Positions 46,457 through 55,584 of a stretch of 64,000 nt of DNA are shown here, piece after piece. The position numbers were made by a program, and so were the translations under genes. The notes under the pieces were generated by a model. That model did not search any database and had not been told where the DNA came from. It saw only the letters and a list, made by a program, of their open reading frames with translations. This DNA is from Pseudomonadota bacterium. Lineage in GTDB: Bacteria > Pseudomonadota > Alphaproteobacteria > Rhizobiales > Rhizobiaceae. Position 1 is the stretch's first letter, and each line of letters opens with the position of its first letter. The stretch lies in contig JAEWLS010000013.1 of assembly GCA_023457435.1 (NCBI GenBank), positions 1 through 64,000 on the forward strand. The letters are read 5' to 3'.

Positions 46457-47235
46457 TCGAAAAAGGAAGAGCTCGCCAAAGACGTAGTTGATTGCGGGCG
46501 CCGTTCGAGACCGCTGCCGACGGTTTGCGCGAGGTCGAGCGCATTCGGAAGTGCGTGGGCGAGCGTCGTGTTGTCGAAGATGCACCAGACTTCCGCGCCG
46601 CCGCTGCGCACCGAGTCCAGTCGCGCGGCGATCTCGGCGATCTGCGCCGAGTAGTCGGAGCGGTAGATCTCCGGCGAGCCATGAAGGCGGAAATAGGCGA
46701 GACCACGCCATCCCGCGGGTCGGTCGTCGCCCGAAAACCGCGACGGGTCCGCGGCAACGCGCGCGACGCGATATTCGCGCAGCATCGGCTCAGCGCTCGC
46801 CCAGCTGGGGTGTCGGGGTTCGAGCGCGACCGGCATCTGCGTCATTCCGCGCAGCTGAAGGAAGAACGCTTCCGCCTCGGCGCCGAATGCGAGCTTCGGC
46901 GGAAGCTGGACAAGCAGGGCGCCGAGCTTCGGTCCGAGACCGCCCACCGATTCGAGGAAGCTCGCAAGCGGCTCCTGACAGTCGACGAGCCGCCGCTCGT
47001 GCGTGATCTCCTTCGGCAGCTTGGCCGAGAAGCGGAAATCGTCGCCAACGGATGCGGCCCAACGCTCATAGGTGGCCCGCCGGTGCGGCTTGTAGAATGA
47101 CGAATTGATCTCGGCGGCGTTCAGGGCGCGCGCGTAGCGTTCGAGGTGGCTGCCGGGCGGCGGCAGCCGGTCCGCGTGGCGCGAGGCGATGCTCCAGCCG
47201 GCGATACCGACCCTAGGCTCTTTGATTTGCGTCAT
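46453..47235 (-). CDS. DUF72-domain protein
   Basis: 260-residue TIM-barrel-like DUF72 protein: [81 protein letters not shown] and [16 protein letters not shown]. Function not established; some members associate with tRNA or radical-SAM partners. Start at 47235 ([15 protein letters not shown]). Overlaps the convergent FAD oxidase by 4 nt. Confidence 0.9.
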   Translation of the reverse strand: MTQIKEPRVGIAGWSIASRHADRLPPPGSHLERYARALNAAEINSSFYKPHRRATYERWAASVGDDFRFSAKLPKEITHERRLVDCQEPLASFLESVGGLGPKLGALLVQLPPKLAFGAEAEAFFLQLRGMTQMPVALEPRHPSWASAEPMLREYRVARVAADPSRFSGDDRPAGWRGLAYFRLHGSPEIYRSDYSAQIAEIAARLDSVRSGGAEVWCIFDNTTLAHALPNALDLAQTVGSGLERRPQSTTSLASSSFFD

Positions 47236-47281
47236 CGAATGTGTAAATCGACCGCGGAACAATCAGGGAAAAGCCCCGGCC

Positions 47282-47887
47282 ATGGAAAAGTTCACCACGC
47301 TTACCGGCGTCGCCGCGCCACTGCCGATCGTCAATGTCGACACCGACATGATCATCCCGAAGGACTATCTGAAGACGATCAAGCGCACCGGCCTGGGCAA
47401 GGGGCTGTTCGCGGAAATGCGTTTCGACGAGAGCGGCGCGGAAAATCCCGACTTCGTGCTGAACAAGCCGGCCTACCGCAACGCGCAGATCCTGGTCGCG
47501 GGCGACAATTTCGGCTGCGGCTCGTCGCGCGAGCATGCGCCCTGGGCGCTGCTCGACTTCGGTATCCGCTGCGTCATCTCGACCAGCTTTGCCGACATCT
47601 TCTACAACAACTGCTTCAAGAACGGGATCCTGCCGATCACCGTCAGCCCGGAAGACCTCGACAAGCTCATGGACGACGCGTCGCGCGGCGCCAACGCCAC
47701 GCTCACCGTCGATCTCGAGAACAATGAGATCCGCGGACCCGACGGCGGCACCGTGAAGTTCGAGATCGACTCGTTCCGTCGTCACTGCCTGCTCAACGGT
47801 CTCGACGACATCGGTCTCACGATGGAGAAGTCCTCGGCGATCGGCAGCTTCGAGAAGCGCAACGCCGAAAGCCGGCCGTGGGCGTGA
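47282..47887 (+). CDS. leuD: 3-isopropylmalate dehydratase small subunit
   Basis: 201-residue swivel domain partner of Leu[44 protein letters not shown] and the active-site loop [20 protein letters not shown]. Completes isopropylmalate isomerase. Followed closely by a RidA gene and leuB; divergent from DUF72. Confidence 0.96.
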   Translation: MEKFTTLTGVAAPLPIVNVDTDMIIPKDYLKTIKRTGLGKGLFAEMRFDESGAENPDFVLNKPAYRNAQILVAGDNFGCGSSREHAPWALLDFGIRCVISTSFADIFYNNCFKNGILPITVSPEDLDKLMDDASRGANATLTVDLENNEIRGPDGGTVKFEIDSFRRHCLLNGLDDIGLTMEKSSAIGSFEKRNAESRPWA

Positions 47888-47895
47888 GCGAACTG

Positions 47896-48285
47896 ATGAC
47901 CCGCCGCCTCATCACCACCGGCTCGCCCTTCGAGAAGCAGTCGGGCTATTCGCGCGCCGTTGCGCAGGGCGACTTCTGCTTCGTCGCGGGCACGACAGGC
48001 TACGACTATGCCACGATGGCCATGCCGGAAGGCGTCGAAGCGCAGACGCGCAACATCTTCCGCACCATCGAGACGACGCTCGCGCAGGCCGGCTTTGCGC
48101 TCGCCGACGTGGTGCGCGCGAATTACATCATCACCGATCTCGCCCATGGGGACGAGGTGCTCGCGGTCGCAGGCGAGATGTTCCGCGACATTCGCCCGGC
48201 GGCCACCATCATTGTCGCCGGACTGATCCGTCCGGAGATGAAGGTCGAGATCGAGGTGACGGCATACAGGCGTCCTTCCACCTGA
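47896..48285 (+). CDS. RidA/YjgF-family protein
   Basis: 129-residue Rid-family protein, probably an enamine/imine deaminase. RRLITTGSPFEKQSGYSRAVAQGDFCFVAGTTGYDYATMAMPEGVEAQTRNIFRTIETTLAQAG is typical, and the substrate-binding arginine is in VVRANYI. The ATG at 47896 (MTRRL) is preferred; a GTG at 47884 overlaps the leuD stop. Placed between leuD and leuB, where it would detoxify reactive intermediates of amino-acid metabolism. Confidence 0.88.
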   Translation: MTRRLITTGSPFEKQSGYSRAVAQGDFCFVAGTTGYDYATMAMPEGVEAQTRNIFRTIETTLAQAGFALADVVRANYIITDLAHGDEVLAVAGEMFRDIRPAATIIVAGLIRPEMKVEIEVTAYRRPST

Positions 48286-48346
48286 CGAGCTTGCGATTCC
48301 CCTGATCGGCGGCTAGCAAGGCGCCGCATCAATCGGAGGGTCCGTC

Positions 48347-49459
48347 ATGGCATCGCGCAAGCTTCTTCTACTACCCGGCGACGGCATCGGCCGCGAGGCG
48401 ATGGCCGAGGTGAAGAAGCTGATCGCCGTCATGAACGAGGAGTTCGGCGGCGGTTTCGAGACCGAAGAGGGGCTGGTCGGCGGATCGGCCTACGACGCGC
48501 ACGGCCAGGCCATTTCGGAAGCGGACATGGGCAAGGCGCTCGCTGCCGATGCCGTGCTGTTCGGCGCGGTCGGCGGCCCGAAGTGGGACGGCGTGCCCTA
48601 CGAAGTGCGTCCCGAGGCGGGACTGCTGCGGCTGCGCAAGGACATGCAACTGTTCGCCAATCTGCGTCCGGCAATCTGCTACCCCGCGCTGGCCGCGTCC
48701 TCCTCGCTCAAGCCCGAGGTTGTCGAGGGCCTCGATATCCTGATCGTGCGCGAGCTCACCGGCGGCGTCTACTTCGGCGAGCCGAAGGAGATCATCGACC
48801 TCGGCAACGGACAGAAGCGCGGCATCGATACCCAGGTCTACGACACGTTCGAGATCGAGCGGATCTCGGGCGTCGCGTTCGAACTCGCGCGCACCCGCAA
48901 GAACAAGGTGTGCTCGATGGAAAAGCACAACGTCATGAAATCCGGCGTCCTGTGGAAGGAGGTCGTAAACCAGACCCACAAGACACGCTTCTCCGACGTC
49001 GAGCTCAGCCACATGCTGGCCGACGCGGGCGGCATGCAGCTGGTGCGCTGGCCGAAGCAGTTCGACGTGATCGTCACCGACAATCTCTTCGGAGACATGC
49101 TGTCCGACGTTGCGGCCATGCTCACCGGTTCGCTCGGCATGCTGCCGTCGGCTTCGCTCGGCGCGCCCGACGCCAAGACCGGCAAGCGCAAGGCGCTGTA
49201 CGAGCCTGTGCACGGCTCCGCGCCGGACATTGCAGGCCAGGGTATCGCCAACCCGATCGCCATGATCGCGTCGTTCGCGATGTGCCTGCGCTATTCGTTC
49301 AACATGATCGCCGAAGCCGACCGCCTCGAGGCCGCGATCTCGGCGGTACTGGACAGCGGCTATCGCACGAAGGACATCACGTCGGCAGGCATGACGGAAG
49401 TCGGTACGACTGCAATGGGAGACGCGGTCATCGCGAAGTTCCGCGCGCTGGCCGCCTGA
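48347..49459 (+). CDS. leuB: 3-isopropylmalate dehydrogenase
   Basis: NAD-dependent oxidative decarboxylation of 3-isopropylmalate, third step of leucine synthesis. 370 residues with [66 protein letters not shown] and [18 protein letters not shown] [12 protein letters not shown] metal-binding loops. GGAGG precedes the ATG. Last gene of the leuD-ridA-leuB unit. Confidence 0.97.
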   Translation: MASRKLLLLPGDGIGREAMAEVKKLIAVMNEEFGGGFETEEGLVGGSAYDAHGQAISEADMGKALAADAVLFGAVGGPKWDGVPYEVRPEAGLLRLRKDMQLFANLRPAICYPALAASSSLKPEVVEGLDILIVRELTGGVYFGEPKEIIDLGNGQKRGIDTQVYDTFEIERISGVAFELARTRKNKVCSMEKHNVMKSGVLWKEVVNQTHKTRFSDVELSHMLADAGGMQLVRWPKQFDVIVTDNLFGDMLSDVAAMLTGSLGMLPSASLGAPDAKTGKRKALYEPVHGSAPDIAGQGIANPIAMIASFAMCLRYSFNMIAEADRLEAAISAVLDSGYRTKDITSAGMTEVGTTAMGDAVIAKFRALAA

Positions 49460-49468
49460 GGCCGAAAT

Positions 49469-49503
49469 GAAAAAGGGCGCCAGGCTGACCGGCTTGGCGC
49501 CCT
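49469..49503 (-). terminator. Intrinsic terminator of the tctC-like gene
   Basis: AGGGCGCCA (49474-49482) pairs with TGGCGCCCT (49495-49503); on the minus strand the stem is followed by TTTTTC. It lies 21 nt after the binding-protein gene's stop codon and just beyond leuB, so it may also help end leuB transcription. Confidence 0.85.
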
Positions 49504-49523
49504 CGACTTCTCGTCGGCCCTGC

Positions 49524-50501
49524 CTAGGTGGGCTTGACCAATCCGGCTTCGACCAGCGGGCGGATCGAGTCGATTTCGCGTGACATCGTCGCGCGCATCT
49601 CGTCGGGCGTGTTCATCACTGCCGCGACGCCGAGCGCCGTCAACTTTGCCTTCGCCTCGGGGGTTTCGCTCCACTTTTTCAGCGTCTGCTGAATCTTGTC
49701 GGCGACACCGGCGGGCATGCCCTTCGGTCCAACCGCGCCGAACCACAGCGTCTGATCGTAACCAGCCATTCCCTGCTCGGCGACAGTTGGCACGTCCGGC
49801 ACCTCGTTGAGGCGCTTCGCGGAGCTCACGGCGACGCCGATGACCTTGCCGTCCTTGATGTGCGGGAGGTAATTCGCCGGCGCGTCGAAGGCGAAGTCGA
49901 TATGACCGCCGAGAATGTCAGCGAGCAGCGGCGGCGAGCCCTTGTAGGGGACATGGTTGATCTCCACGCCGGCCATCTGGCTGATGATCGCCGCGCAAAT
50001 GTGGCCCTTGGTGCCGGCCCCGGGGTTGCCGATGTTGACCTTGCCGGGGTTGGCCTTCGCATAGGCCAGCACTTCCTGGAGAGTCTTCGCAGGCGCCTTG
50101 GTGCTGGCGCTGAACAGCGCCGGGCTCTCGGCCACCACAGTGATCGGGTCGAAGTCCGCCTGTGGATCGTAGGCAAGGTTGGTCTGCACGACCTTGTTCG
50201 CCGCGAGCGGCGCGCTGCCGCTGACGAGGATCGTGTAGCCGTCCGGCGCCGACCGCGCGAGCTTGCCGCCGGCAAGGGCGCCAGCCGCTCCCGCCAGGTT
50301 CTCGATCACGAACTGCTGCTTGAATTCGGCTGTGAGGATGTCGGCGACGAGACGCGCCAGGATGTCGCTGGTGCCGCCGGGCGGATATGCGGAGATGACG
50401 GTAACCGGTTTGGTCGGCCACTCGCCGGCTGCAAAGGAGATGCCGGTCGAGGCGAGCAGCCCTGCGGTGCCTCCCAGCACGATGAATTCACGCCTGTTCA
50501 T
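49524..50501 (-). CDS. Tripartite tricarboxylate transporter binding protein (TctC/Bug)
   Basis: 325-residue periplasmic receptor. The N-terminus NRREFIVLGGTAGLLASTGISFA looks like a twin-arginine or Sec signal; the mature part has the Bug pattern VTVISAYPPGGTSDILARLVAD, VENLAGAAGALAGGKLARSAPDGYT and VLAYAKANPGKVNIGNPGAGTKGH. Binds a carboxylate for TctAB. Its own promoter region carries an operator at 50601-50619. Separated from tctA by the NTF2-like gene. Confidence 0.93.
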   Translation of the reverse strand: MNRREFIVLGGTAGLLASTGISFAAGEWPTKPVTVISAYPPGGTSDILARLVADILTAEFKQQFVIENLAGAAGALAGGKLARSAPDGYTILVSGSAPLAANKVVQTNLAYDPQADFDPITVVAESPALFSASTKAPAKTLQEVLAYAKANPGKVNIGNPGAGTKGHICAAIISQMAGVEINHVPYKGSPPLLADILGGHIDFAFDAPANYLPHIKDGKVIGVAVSSAKRLNEVPDVPTVAEQGMAGYDQTLWFGAVGPKGMPAGVADKIQQTLKKWSETPEAKAKLTALGVAAVMNTPDEMRATMSREIDSIRPLVEAGLVKPT

Positions 50502-50600
50502 TGGTGTTCCTCCTGCCCACTCGTTTGGTCGAGTTCGTAGCGCGTTGCTATGAGGACGGCTTAACCCACCGTAAGCGCATCACGTATCCCCGGGCGACAT

Positions 50601-50619
50601 CGTTCCATCTATCGAAACG
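50601..50619. promoter_or_regulatory. IclR-type operator, tctC promoter
   Basis: CGTTCC-N7-GAAACG, matching sites at 56410, 56436 and 60363 (consensus CGTTYC-N7-GAAAYG). It lies in the 127-bp gap upstream of the binding-protein gene. The cluster's IclR regulator is the probable ligand. Confidence 0.55.
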
Positions 50620-50628
50620 GGCTCGCGG

Positions 50629-51252
50629 TCAGTCTGCACCTGCGAGCCACGCGGCCTCGCCCCGGTGGAAGGCGGCCAGCGCGTCGGGCCGGTCGTCGCC
50701 GAGCAACTCCTCGTTCACCTCGATGCCGCGGCTGTGCTGGATATAGCTCAGGAACTTGTAGGACGGACGCATCGTCGCGAGCAGCGGCCAGTCGATCGGC
50801 ATCGTTTCCGACGGGTTGACCGGCTTCATCACGTCGCGCTCGAACAGCACCTCGAAGCTCGCGATCTTCCAGACGCCGTCGTCGCGAACCGCCCGCGAGA
50901 AGAACCGGCAGAAGACGTGGAAATCGACCTCGACCTCGCCAAGCCTGGCCCGGTTGAAGATCATCGCCGGGCTTTCCACCGTGGCGCGCTCGCCGTGCAC
51001 CTGCGCGAAGGCGGGGAACACCCAGTGCTTGCTGTTCCCGGTGTTGCCCATCCACTTGCGCGTGGCGTCGACATAGGCCTGTCCGCCGCGCCCGTCGTAC
51101 CAGCTGGTGCGGATGTAGGCGTCGCGGTGGAAGCAGGCGGCCATGACGTCGAAACGCTGCTGGTCGCGCGCGAAGCGCTCGCGCCGCACGAGGTCGAACA
51201 GCTCCTCGCGGTCGAGCATCGTTTGCAACCGGCTGTCGGCTGTGATGTTCAT
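50629..51252 (-). CDS. NTF2/SnoaL-like protein (ring-hydroxylating dioxygenase beta-like)
   Basis: 207-residue cone-shaped fold protein: LQTMLDREELFDLVRRERFARDQQRFDVMAACFHRDAYIRTSWYDGRGGQAYVDATRKWM, ERATVESPAMIFNRA and EVDFHVFCRFFSRAVRDDGVWKIASFEVLFERDVMKP. Resembles the beta subunits of aromatic ring dioxygenases and SnoaL-type enzymes, but no alpha subunit is present. Likely an isomerase, lyase or dehydratase acting on the transported compound. Placed 23 nt after tctA on the same strand. Confidence 0.8.
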   Translation of the reverse strand: MNITADSRLQTMLDREELFDLVRRERFARDQQRFDVMAACFHRDAYIRTSWYDGRGGQAYVDATRKWMGNTGNSKHWVFPAFAQVHGERATVESPAMIFNRARLGEVEVDFHVFCRFFSRAVRDDGVWKIASFEVLFERDVMKPVNPSETMPIDWPLLATMRPSYKFLSYIQHSRGIEVNEELLGDDRPDALAAFHRGEAAWLAGAD

Positions 51253-51275
51253 CGCGGCTCCCTGGCGACGTTGGA

Positions 51276-52781
51276 CTAGTCGGCTTCCTGCAGGCCTTCG
51301 CGCCGCACCTTGCGGAAGCTCGGCGAGACGATCGAGACGAGCAACAGCGCGGCAACGGCCAGCGTTCCGAGGCTGACGGGGCTGGTGAAGAAGATCGTGG
51401 CGTCGCCGTGCGAGATCAGCAGGGCGCGGCGCAGATACTCCTCCGCCATCGGCCCGAGGATCAGCGCCAGGATCAGCGGCGCCGGCTCGGCGCCCACCTT
51501 GCGGAAGACGTAGCCCAGCACCCCGAACAGCGCCATCATGTAGACGTCGAAGACGCTGTTGCTGATGCTGTAGACGCCGATCGCCGTGAACACGCAGATG
51601 ATCGGGAACAGGAAGTGATACGGCACCGAGATCAGCTTCGCCCACATGCCGACCAGCGGCAGGTTGAGGAACAGCAGCAGGAGGTTGCCGATCCACATCG
51701 ACACGACCAGGCCCCAGAACAGCGCCGGCTGCTGCGACAGGATCTCGGGTCCGGGCTGGACGCCCTGCACGACCAGCGCGCCGATCATCAGAGCCATCGT
51801 CGCGGTGCCGGGCAGGCCGAGCGTCAGCATCGGGATGAAGCAGGTCTGGGCGGCGGCGTTGTTCGCGGCCTCGGGCGCGGCGACGCCCTCGATGGCGCCG
51901 CGGCCGAACTGCTCGGGCGTGCGCGAGATCTTCTTCTCCAGCGCGTAGGCCGAGAACGACGCGAGGAGCACGCCGGCGCCGGGCAGCACGCCGAGCAGCA
52001 CGCCGAGGCCGGTGCCGCGCACGATCGGCGCGGCCATGCGCTTCCAGTCCTCGCGCGTCGGGAACAGCGAGCTGACCGGAGCGATTCGGGCGGCGCGGCT
52101 GCGCTCGTTCTCGAGGTTTGCCAGCACGTCGCCGAGGCCGAAGATGCCGGTGGCGATGACCACGAAGTTCAGGCCGTCGAAGAGGTTGGGCGAGCCGAAG
52201 GTGAAGCGCGCCGCGCCCGAGTTGACGTCGGTGCCGATCATGCCGAGCAGCATGCCGAGCAGCGCCATGCCGAAGGCAGTCAGCAGCGAGCCGCTCGCCA
52301 GCACCATCGAGGTGATGAGCCCGAGCACGATCAGCGAGAAGTATTCGGTCGGGCCGAAGGTCAGCGCCAGGCCGGCGAGCAGCGGCGCGGAGATCGCGAT
52401 GAACATGGTCCCGACGGTTCCGGCAAAGAAGCTGCCGATGGCTGCGGCGGCAAGCGCGCGGCCGGCCTTCCCCTGCTTCGCCATCTCGTGGCCGTCGAGC
52501 GTGGTGACCACCGACGAAGCCTCACCGGGCAGGTTCATCAGGATCGCCGTCGTCGAGCCGCCGTACTGGGAGCCATAGAAGATGCCGGCGAGCATGATCA
52601 GCGATGTGTCCACCGGCAGCCCGAATGTGAACGGCAGCAGCATCGAGATGGTGGCGATCGGGCCGAGGCCCGGCAGCACGCCGACGGCGGTGCCGAGAAG
52701 CACGCCGGCGAAGCAATAGGCGAAATTCGTGAGGGTCGTCGCCGTCGAGATACCGAGGAGCAGGCCGTCGAAGATGTCCAT
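51276..52781 (-). CDS. Tripartite tricarboxylate transporter large permease (TctA)
   Basis: 501 residues and about twelve helices. TctA signatures are TAVGVLPGLGPIATISMLLPFTF, AGIFYGSQYGGSTTAILMNLPGEASSVVT and GAIEGVAAPEAANNAAAQTCFIPMLTLGLPGTATMALM. Main sodium- or proton-coupled permease. Follows tctB by 15 nt. Confidence 0.95.
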   Translation of the reverse strand: MDIFDGLLLGISTATTLTNFAYCFAGVLLGTAVGVLPGLGPIATISMLLPFTFGLPVDTSLIMLAGIFYGSQYGGSTTAILMNLPGEASSVVTTLDGHEMAKQGKAGRALAAAAIGSFFAGTVGTMFIAISAPLLAGLALTFGPTEYFSLIVLGLITSMVLASGSLLTAFGMALLGMLLGMIGTDVNSGAARFTFGSPNLFDGLNFVVIATGIFGLGDVLANLENERSRAARIAPVSSLFPTREDWKRMAAPIVRGTGLGVLLGVLPGAGVLLASFSAYALEKKISRTPEQFGRGAIEGVAAPEAANNAAAQTCFIPMLTLGLPGTATMALMIGALVVQGVQPGPEILSQQPALFWGLVVSMWIGNLLLLFLNLPLVGMWAKLISVPYHFLFPIICVFTAIGVYSISNSVFDVYMMALFGVLGYVFRKVGAEPAPLILALILGPMAEEYLRRALLISHGDATIFFTSPVSLGTLAVAALLLVSIVSPSFRKVRREGLQEAD

Positions 52782-52796
52782 GTCGACCTCTCGAAC

Positions 52797-53261
52797 TCAG
52801 GAGCCGAAAAGCGGCTGAAGCCAGGTGCCGACGATCGGCAGCGGCAGGCCGAGCAGCCTTACGAAGAGCAATCCGCAAAAGGCCGCGAAGGCGGCTGCCC
52901 CGGCAATGGGCTTCCACGCCAGCTCGAACTTGACGCTGGCGAGCGCCGCCACGGCGCAGAGCAGGAACACCGCCGCGGGAAGTCCGAGCCGCTCGATCAT
53001 CAGGCCGAACAGCACGATTGCGGCCGAGACGACGACGACCGGAAGCCAGCGCGCCACCGTGATCGGCTCCGACGCTCCCATCCGCGCGCGAAGGAGAATT
53101 CCCAGTCCCACGACCGTCAGCAGGGTGGCGACGATCACCGGGAAATAGCCCGGGCCCATGCGGCCCGCCGAACCGATCGGATAGTCGAGCGCGATGATCA
53201 GCGCAGTTGCGCCGACGGCGACGAAGAGGCTGCCCAGCAGCGCGTCCTGAGTGATCTTCAT
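52797..53261 (-). CDS. Tripartite tricarboxylate transporter small subunit (TctB)
   Basis: 154-residue, four-helix TctB: DALLGSLFVAVGATALIIALDYPIGSAGRMGPGYFPVIVATLLTVVGLGILLR. Assembles with TctA and receives substrate from TctC. Between the aldehyde dehydrogenase gene and tctA on one strand. Confidence 0.93.
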   Translation of the reverse strand: MKITQDALLGSLFVAVGATALIIALDYPIGSAGRMGPGYFPVIVATLLTVVGLGILLRARMGASEPITVARWLPVVVVSAAIVLFGLMIERLGLPAAVFLLCAVAALASVKFELAWKPIAGAAAFAAFCGLLFVRLLGLPLPIVGTWLQPLFGS

Positions 53262-53288
53262 CGGCCTCTCCTCCCGAGCAGGCGACGG

Positions 53289-54713
53289 CTAGCCCGGGAA
53301 ACCGAGCAGCGCCTTCACTTCCAGATATTCCCTGAAGCCGAACAGGCCGAACTCCCGGCCGTTGCCGGATTGCTTGTAGCCGCCGAACGGCAGGCTGCGG
53401 TCGAACGGCGCGCCGTTGTAGTAGACCCGGCCGGCGCGGAGGCGGTTGGCGACCTTGCGCGCGCGCTCGAGGTCCTTCGACTGGACGAAGCCCGCAAGCC
53501 CGAAAGGCGTGTCGTTGGCGATCTCGATTGCTTCGTCCTCGTCCTCGTAGTTGAGGATCGACAGCACCGGCCCGAAGATTTCCTCGCGCGAGATCCGCAT
53601 GCCGCGGGTGACGTCGCCGAACACGGTCGGACGGACGTAGTAGCCGCGGTTGAGCTCCGCCGGGCGGCCCGGCCCGCCGGCGACGAGGGTTGCGCCCTCG
53701 TCGAGGCCCGACTGGATCAGCGCCTGCACCTTGTCGAACTGGTTGCGGCTGACCAGCGGGCCCATCGTGGTCGCCGGGTCGAGCGGATCGCCGAGCCTGA
53801 TCGCGGCGACCGCCGCCTTCGCGGCCTCGAGCGCCTCGTCGCGTTGCGAGGCATGCACGAGCATGCGCGTCGGCGACTGGCAATTCTGGCCGGCGTTGGT
53901 GTAGCAGGCGTGCACGCCCGCGATCACGGCCGAACGCAGGTCGGCGTCGCGAAGGATGATGTTGGCCGATTTGCCGCCGAGTTCCTGGGCGACGCGTTTC
54001 ACGGTGTCGGCGGCAAGCTTGGCCACCTTGATGCCAGCCCCGGTCGAGCCCGTGAACGACACCATGTCGATCTCGGGATGCGCGGCGATGGCTTCGCCGA
54101 CCGTCGGGCCATCGCCGTTGACGAGGTTGAACACACCGGCCGGAAGCCCGGATTCGTGAATGATCTCCGCGAGCAGCATGGCGCTCAGCGGCGCGACCTC
54201 GCTCGGCTTCAGAACGACCGTGCAGCCGGTGGCTATGGCAGGTGCGACCTTGGAAGCGACCTGGTTGAGGGGCCAGTTCCACGGCGTGATCAGGCCGCAG
54301 ACGCCGATCGGCTCGTGGCGCACGACACCGGCTCCCATCCGCTCCTCGAACTCGAAATTCTCGAGGACCCGTATCGCCTCCTCGAAGTGGAACAGGGCTA
54401 CTGTCGCCTGGCGCTCGGTGGCGAAGGTGATCGGCGAGCCCATCTCCAGCGTCATCGTGCGCGCCAGTTCCGGCAGGCGGGCGCGGAAGCCCTCGACGAT
54501 GCGCGTCAGGTAGCCCAGTCGTTCCTGCTTGCTCGTCTCGCCGTAGGCGGCAAAGGCGCGGCGCGCGGCCTTGGCGGCGCGGTCTACGTCCTTCGGCGAT
54601 CCGAGGCTTATCCGGGCGAAATCCTCCTCGGTGGCAGGGTTCGCGACGGCGAGCGTGGCAGGAAACGCCGGGTCGACCCAGGCGCCGTCGATATAGAACT
54701 TCAGTTTGTCCAT
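53289..54713 (-). CDS. Aldehyde dehydrogenase (NAD(P)-dependent)
   Basis: 474-residue ALDH: NWPLNQVASKVAPAIATGCTVVLKPSEVAPLSA cofactor segment, catalytic glutamate in QELGGKSANIIL and nucleophile in NAGQNCQSPTRM, and EEIFGPVLSILNYEDEDEAIEIAND. Oxidises an aldehyde from the cluster's pathway to an acid. Preceded by the SDR gene and followed by tctB. Confidence 0.95.
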   Translation of the reverse strand: MDKLKFYIDGAWVDPAFPATLAVANPATEEDFARISLGSPKDVDRAAKAARRAFAAYGETSKQERLGYLTRIVEGFRARLPELARTMTLEMGSPITFATERQATVALFHFEEAIRVLENFEFEERMGAGVVRHEPIGVCGLITPWNWPLNQVASKVAPAIATGCTVVLKPSEVAPLSAMLLAEIIHESGLPAGVFNLVNGDGPTVGEAIAAHPEIDMVSFTGSTGAGIKVAKLAADTVKRVAQELGGKSANIILRDADLRSAVIAGVHACYTNAGQNCQSPTRMLVHASQRDEALEAAKAAVAAIRLGDPLDPATTMGPLVSRNQFDKVQALIQSGLDEGATLVAGGPGRPAELNRGYYVRPTVFGDVTRGMRISREEIFGPVLSILNYEDEDEAIEIANDTPFGLAGFVQSKDLERARKVANRLRAGRVYYNGAPFDRSLPFGGYKQSGNGREFGLFGFREYLEVKALLGFPG

Positions 54714-54812
54714 GATGGCTGCCAGTTCATCCGCGCGACTGCGTCATCCGGTTTGTAAGGCTTCCTGCTAACGCCGCAACAGCTGCGGCGCTCCCGTTCC
54801 GCCAGGCGACTT

Positions 54813-55574
54813 CTAGAGATGCCTGCCCTCATCGACGGGCACGACGATTCCGGTCGAACTGGTCAGGTTCACGATGCATGCAATCGCCGCCCGCGCGACA
54901 TCGTCCGCCGAGGTCACGTGACCGAGCGGGAACTTCTCTGCCGTCTTCTGGAGCTGCTCGCGCGTGCGGCCGGGTACGAAATCGGTGTCGACGCCGGCTG
55001 GCGAAACCGAGAACACGCGGATTTTCGGCGCCAGGACCTTGGCCAGCGCGACGGTCAGCGCGTCGACGCCGGCCTTGGCTGCGACATAGGCGAGGCTGCT
55101 GCCGATGCCCGTACGCGCGGCGATCGACGATACGTTGACGATCACGGCGTTCTCGCTCGCCTCGAGCAGCGGGCGGAAAGCGCGGATTACCGCGAACGGG
55201 CCGCGCAGGTTCACGCCTACCGTGCGGTCGAATATCTCGTCGGTGAGCGCTTCGAGGTTGGCTGCCGCCACCGGAGTGGTTGCGCCGCCGGAATTCACCA
55301 GCGCATCGAGCCGACCGAACTGGCGCTCGATCGCGCCAGCGGCTTCAGCGACCGAGGCGGAATCGTCGACCGCGATACGGATGGCCGTATGGCCGCTCCC
55401 CTGCAGGCCGCCGACGACTTCGTGGGCAAGCGCGTCGCGGCTGTTGTAGCCGACGACGACGGTGGTTCCGAGCGCAGCGAGGCGCGCGGCGGTTGCGCGG
55501 CCGATGCCGCTGCTGCCGCCGGTCACCAGTGCCACCTTGGGCACCGCCAGTTCGGGTATCTCGATCAGCGGCAT
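54813..55574 (-). CDS. SDR-family oxidoreductase
   Basis: 253-residue short-chain dehydrogenase: TGGSSGIGRATAARLAALG (NAD(P) site), catalytic Ser and Y-x-x-x-K (AYVAAKAGV), C-terminal cofactor loop GVDTDFVPGRTREQL. The usual NNAG motif reads NSGG, a mild deviation. Start at 55574 (MPLIEIPELAVPKVALVTGGSS); the longer frame is unsupported. Probably oxidises an alcohol in the cluster's pathway. It directly follows the aldolase gene. Confidence 0.9.
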   Translation of the reverse strand: MPLIEIPELAVPKVALVTGGSSGIGRATAARLAALGTTVVVGYNSRDALAHEVVGGLQGSGHTAIRIAVDDSASVAEAAGAIERQFGRLDALVNSGGATTPVAAANLEALTDEIFDRTVGVNLRGPFAVIRAFRPLLEASENAVIVNVSSIAARTGIGSSLAYVAAKAGVDALTVALAKVLAPKIRVFSVSPAGVDTDFVPGRTREQLQKTAEKFPLGHVTSADDVARAAIACIVNLTSSTGIVVPVDEGRHL

Positions 55575-55584
55575 TCCGTCTTCC

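Noticed and set aside
51408..54758. Very long plus-strand open frame (1116 codons) opposite tctA, tctB and the aldehyde dehydrogenase gene
   Set aside because: Its translation is rich in Arg, Gln, Asp and His with no domain, which is the usual antisense shadow of high-GC coding sequence; the minus strand holds three clear genes.
54772..54790. CGCCGCA/TGCGGCG hairpin between SDR and aldehyde dehydrogenase genes
   Set aside because: Short stem without a U-run in a same-strand gene series; not sufficient to call a terminator.
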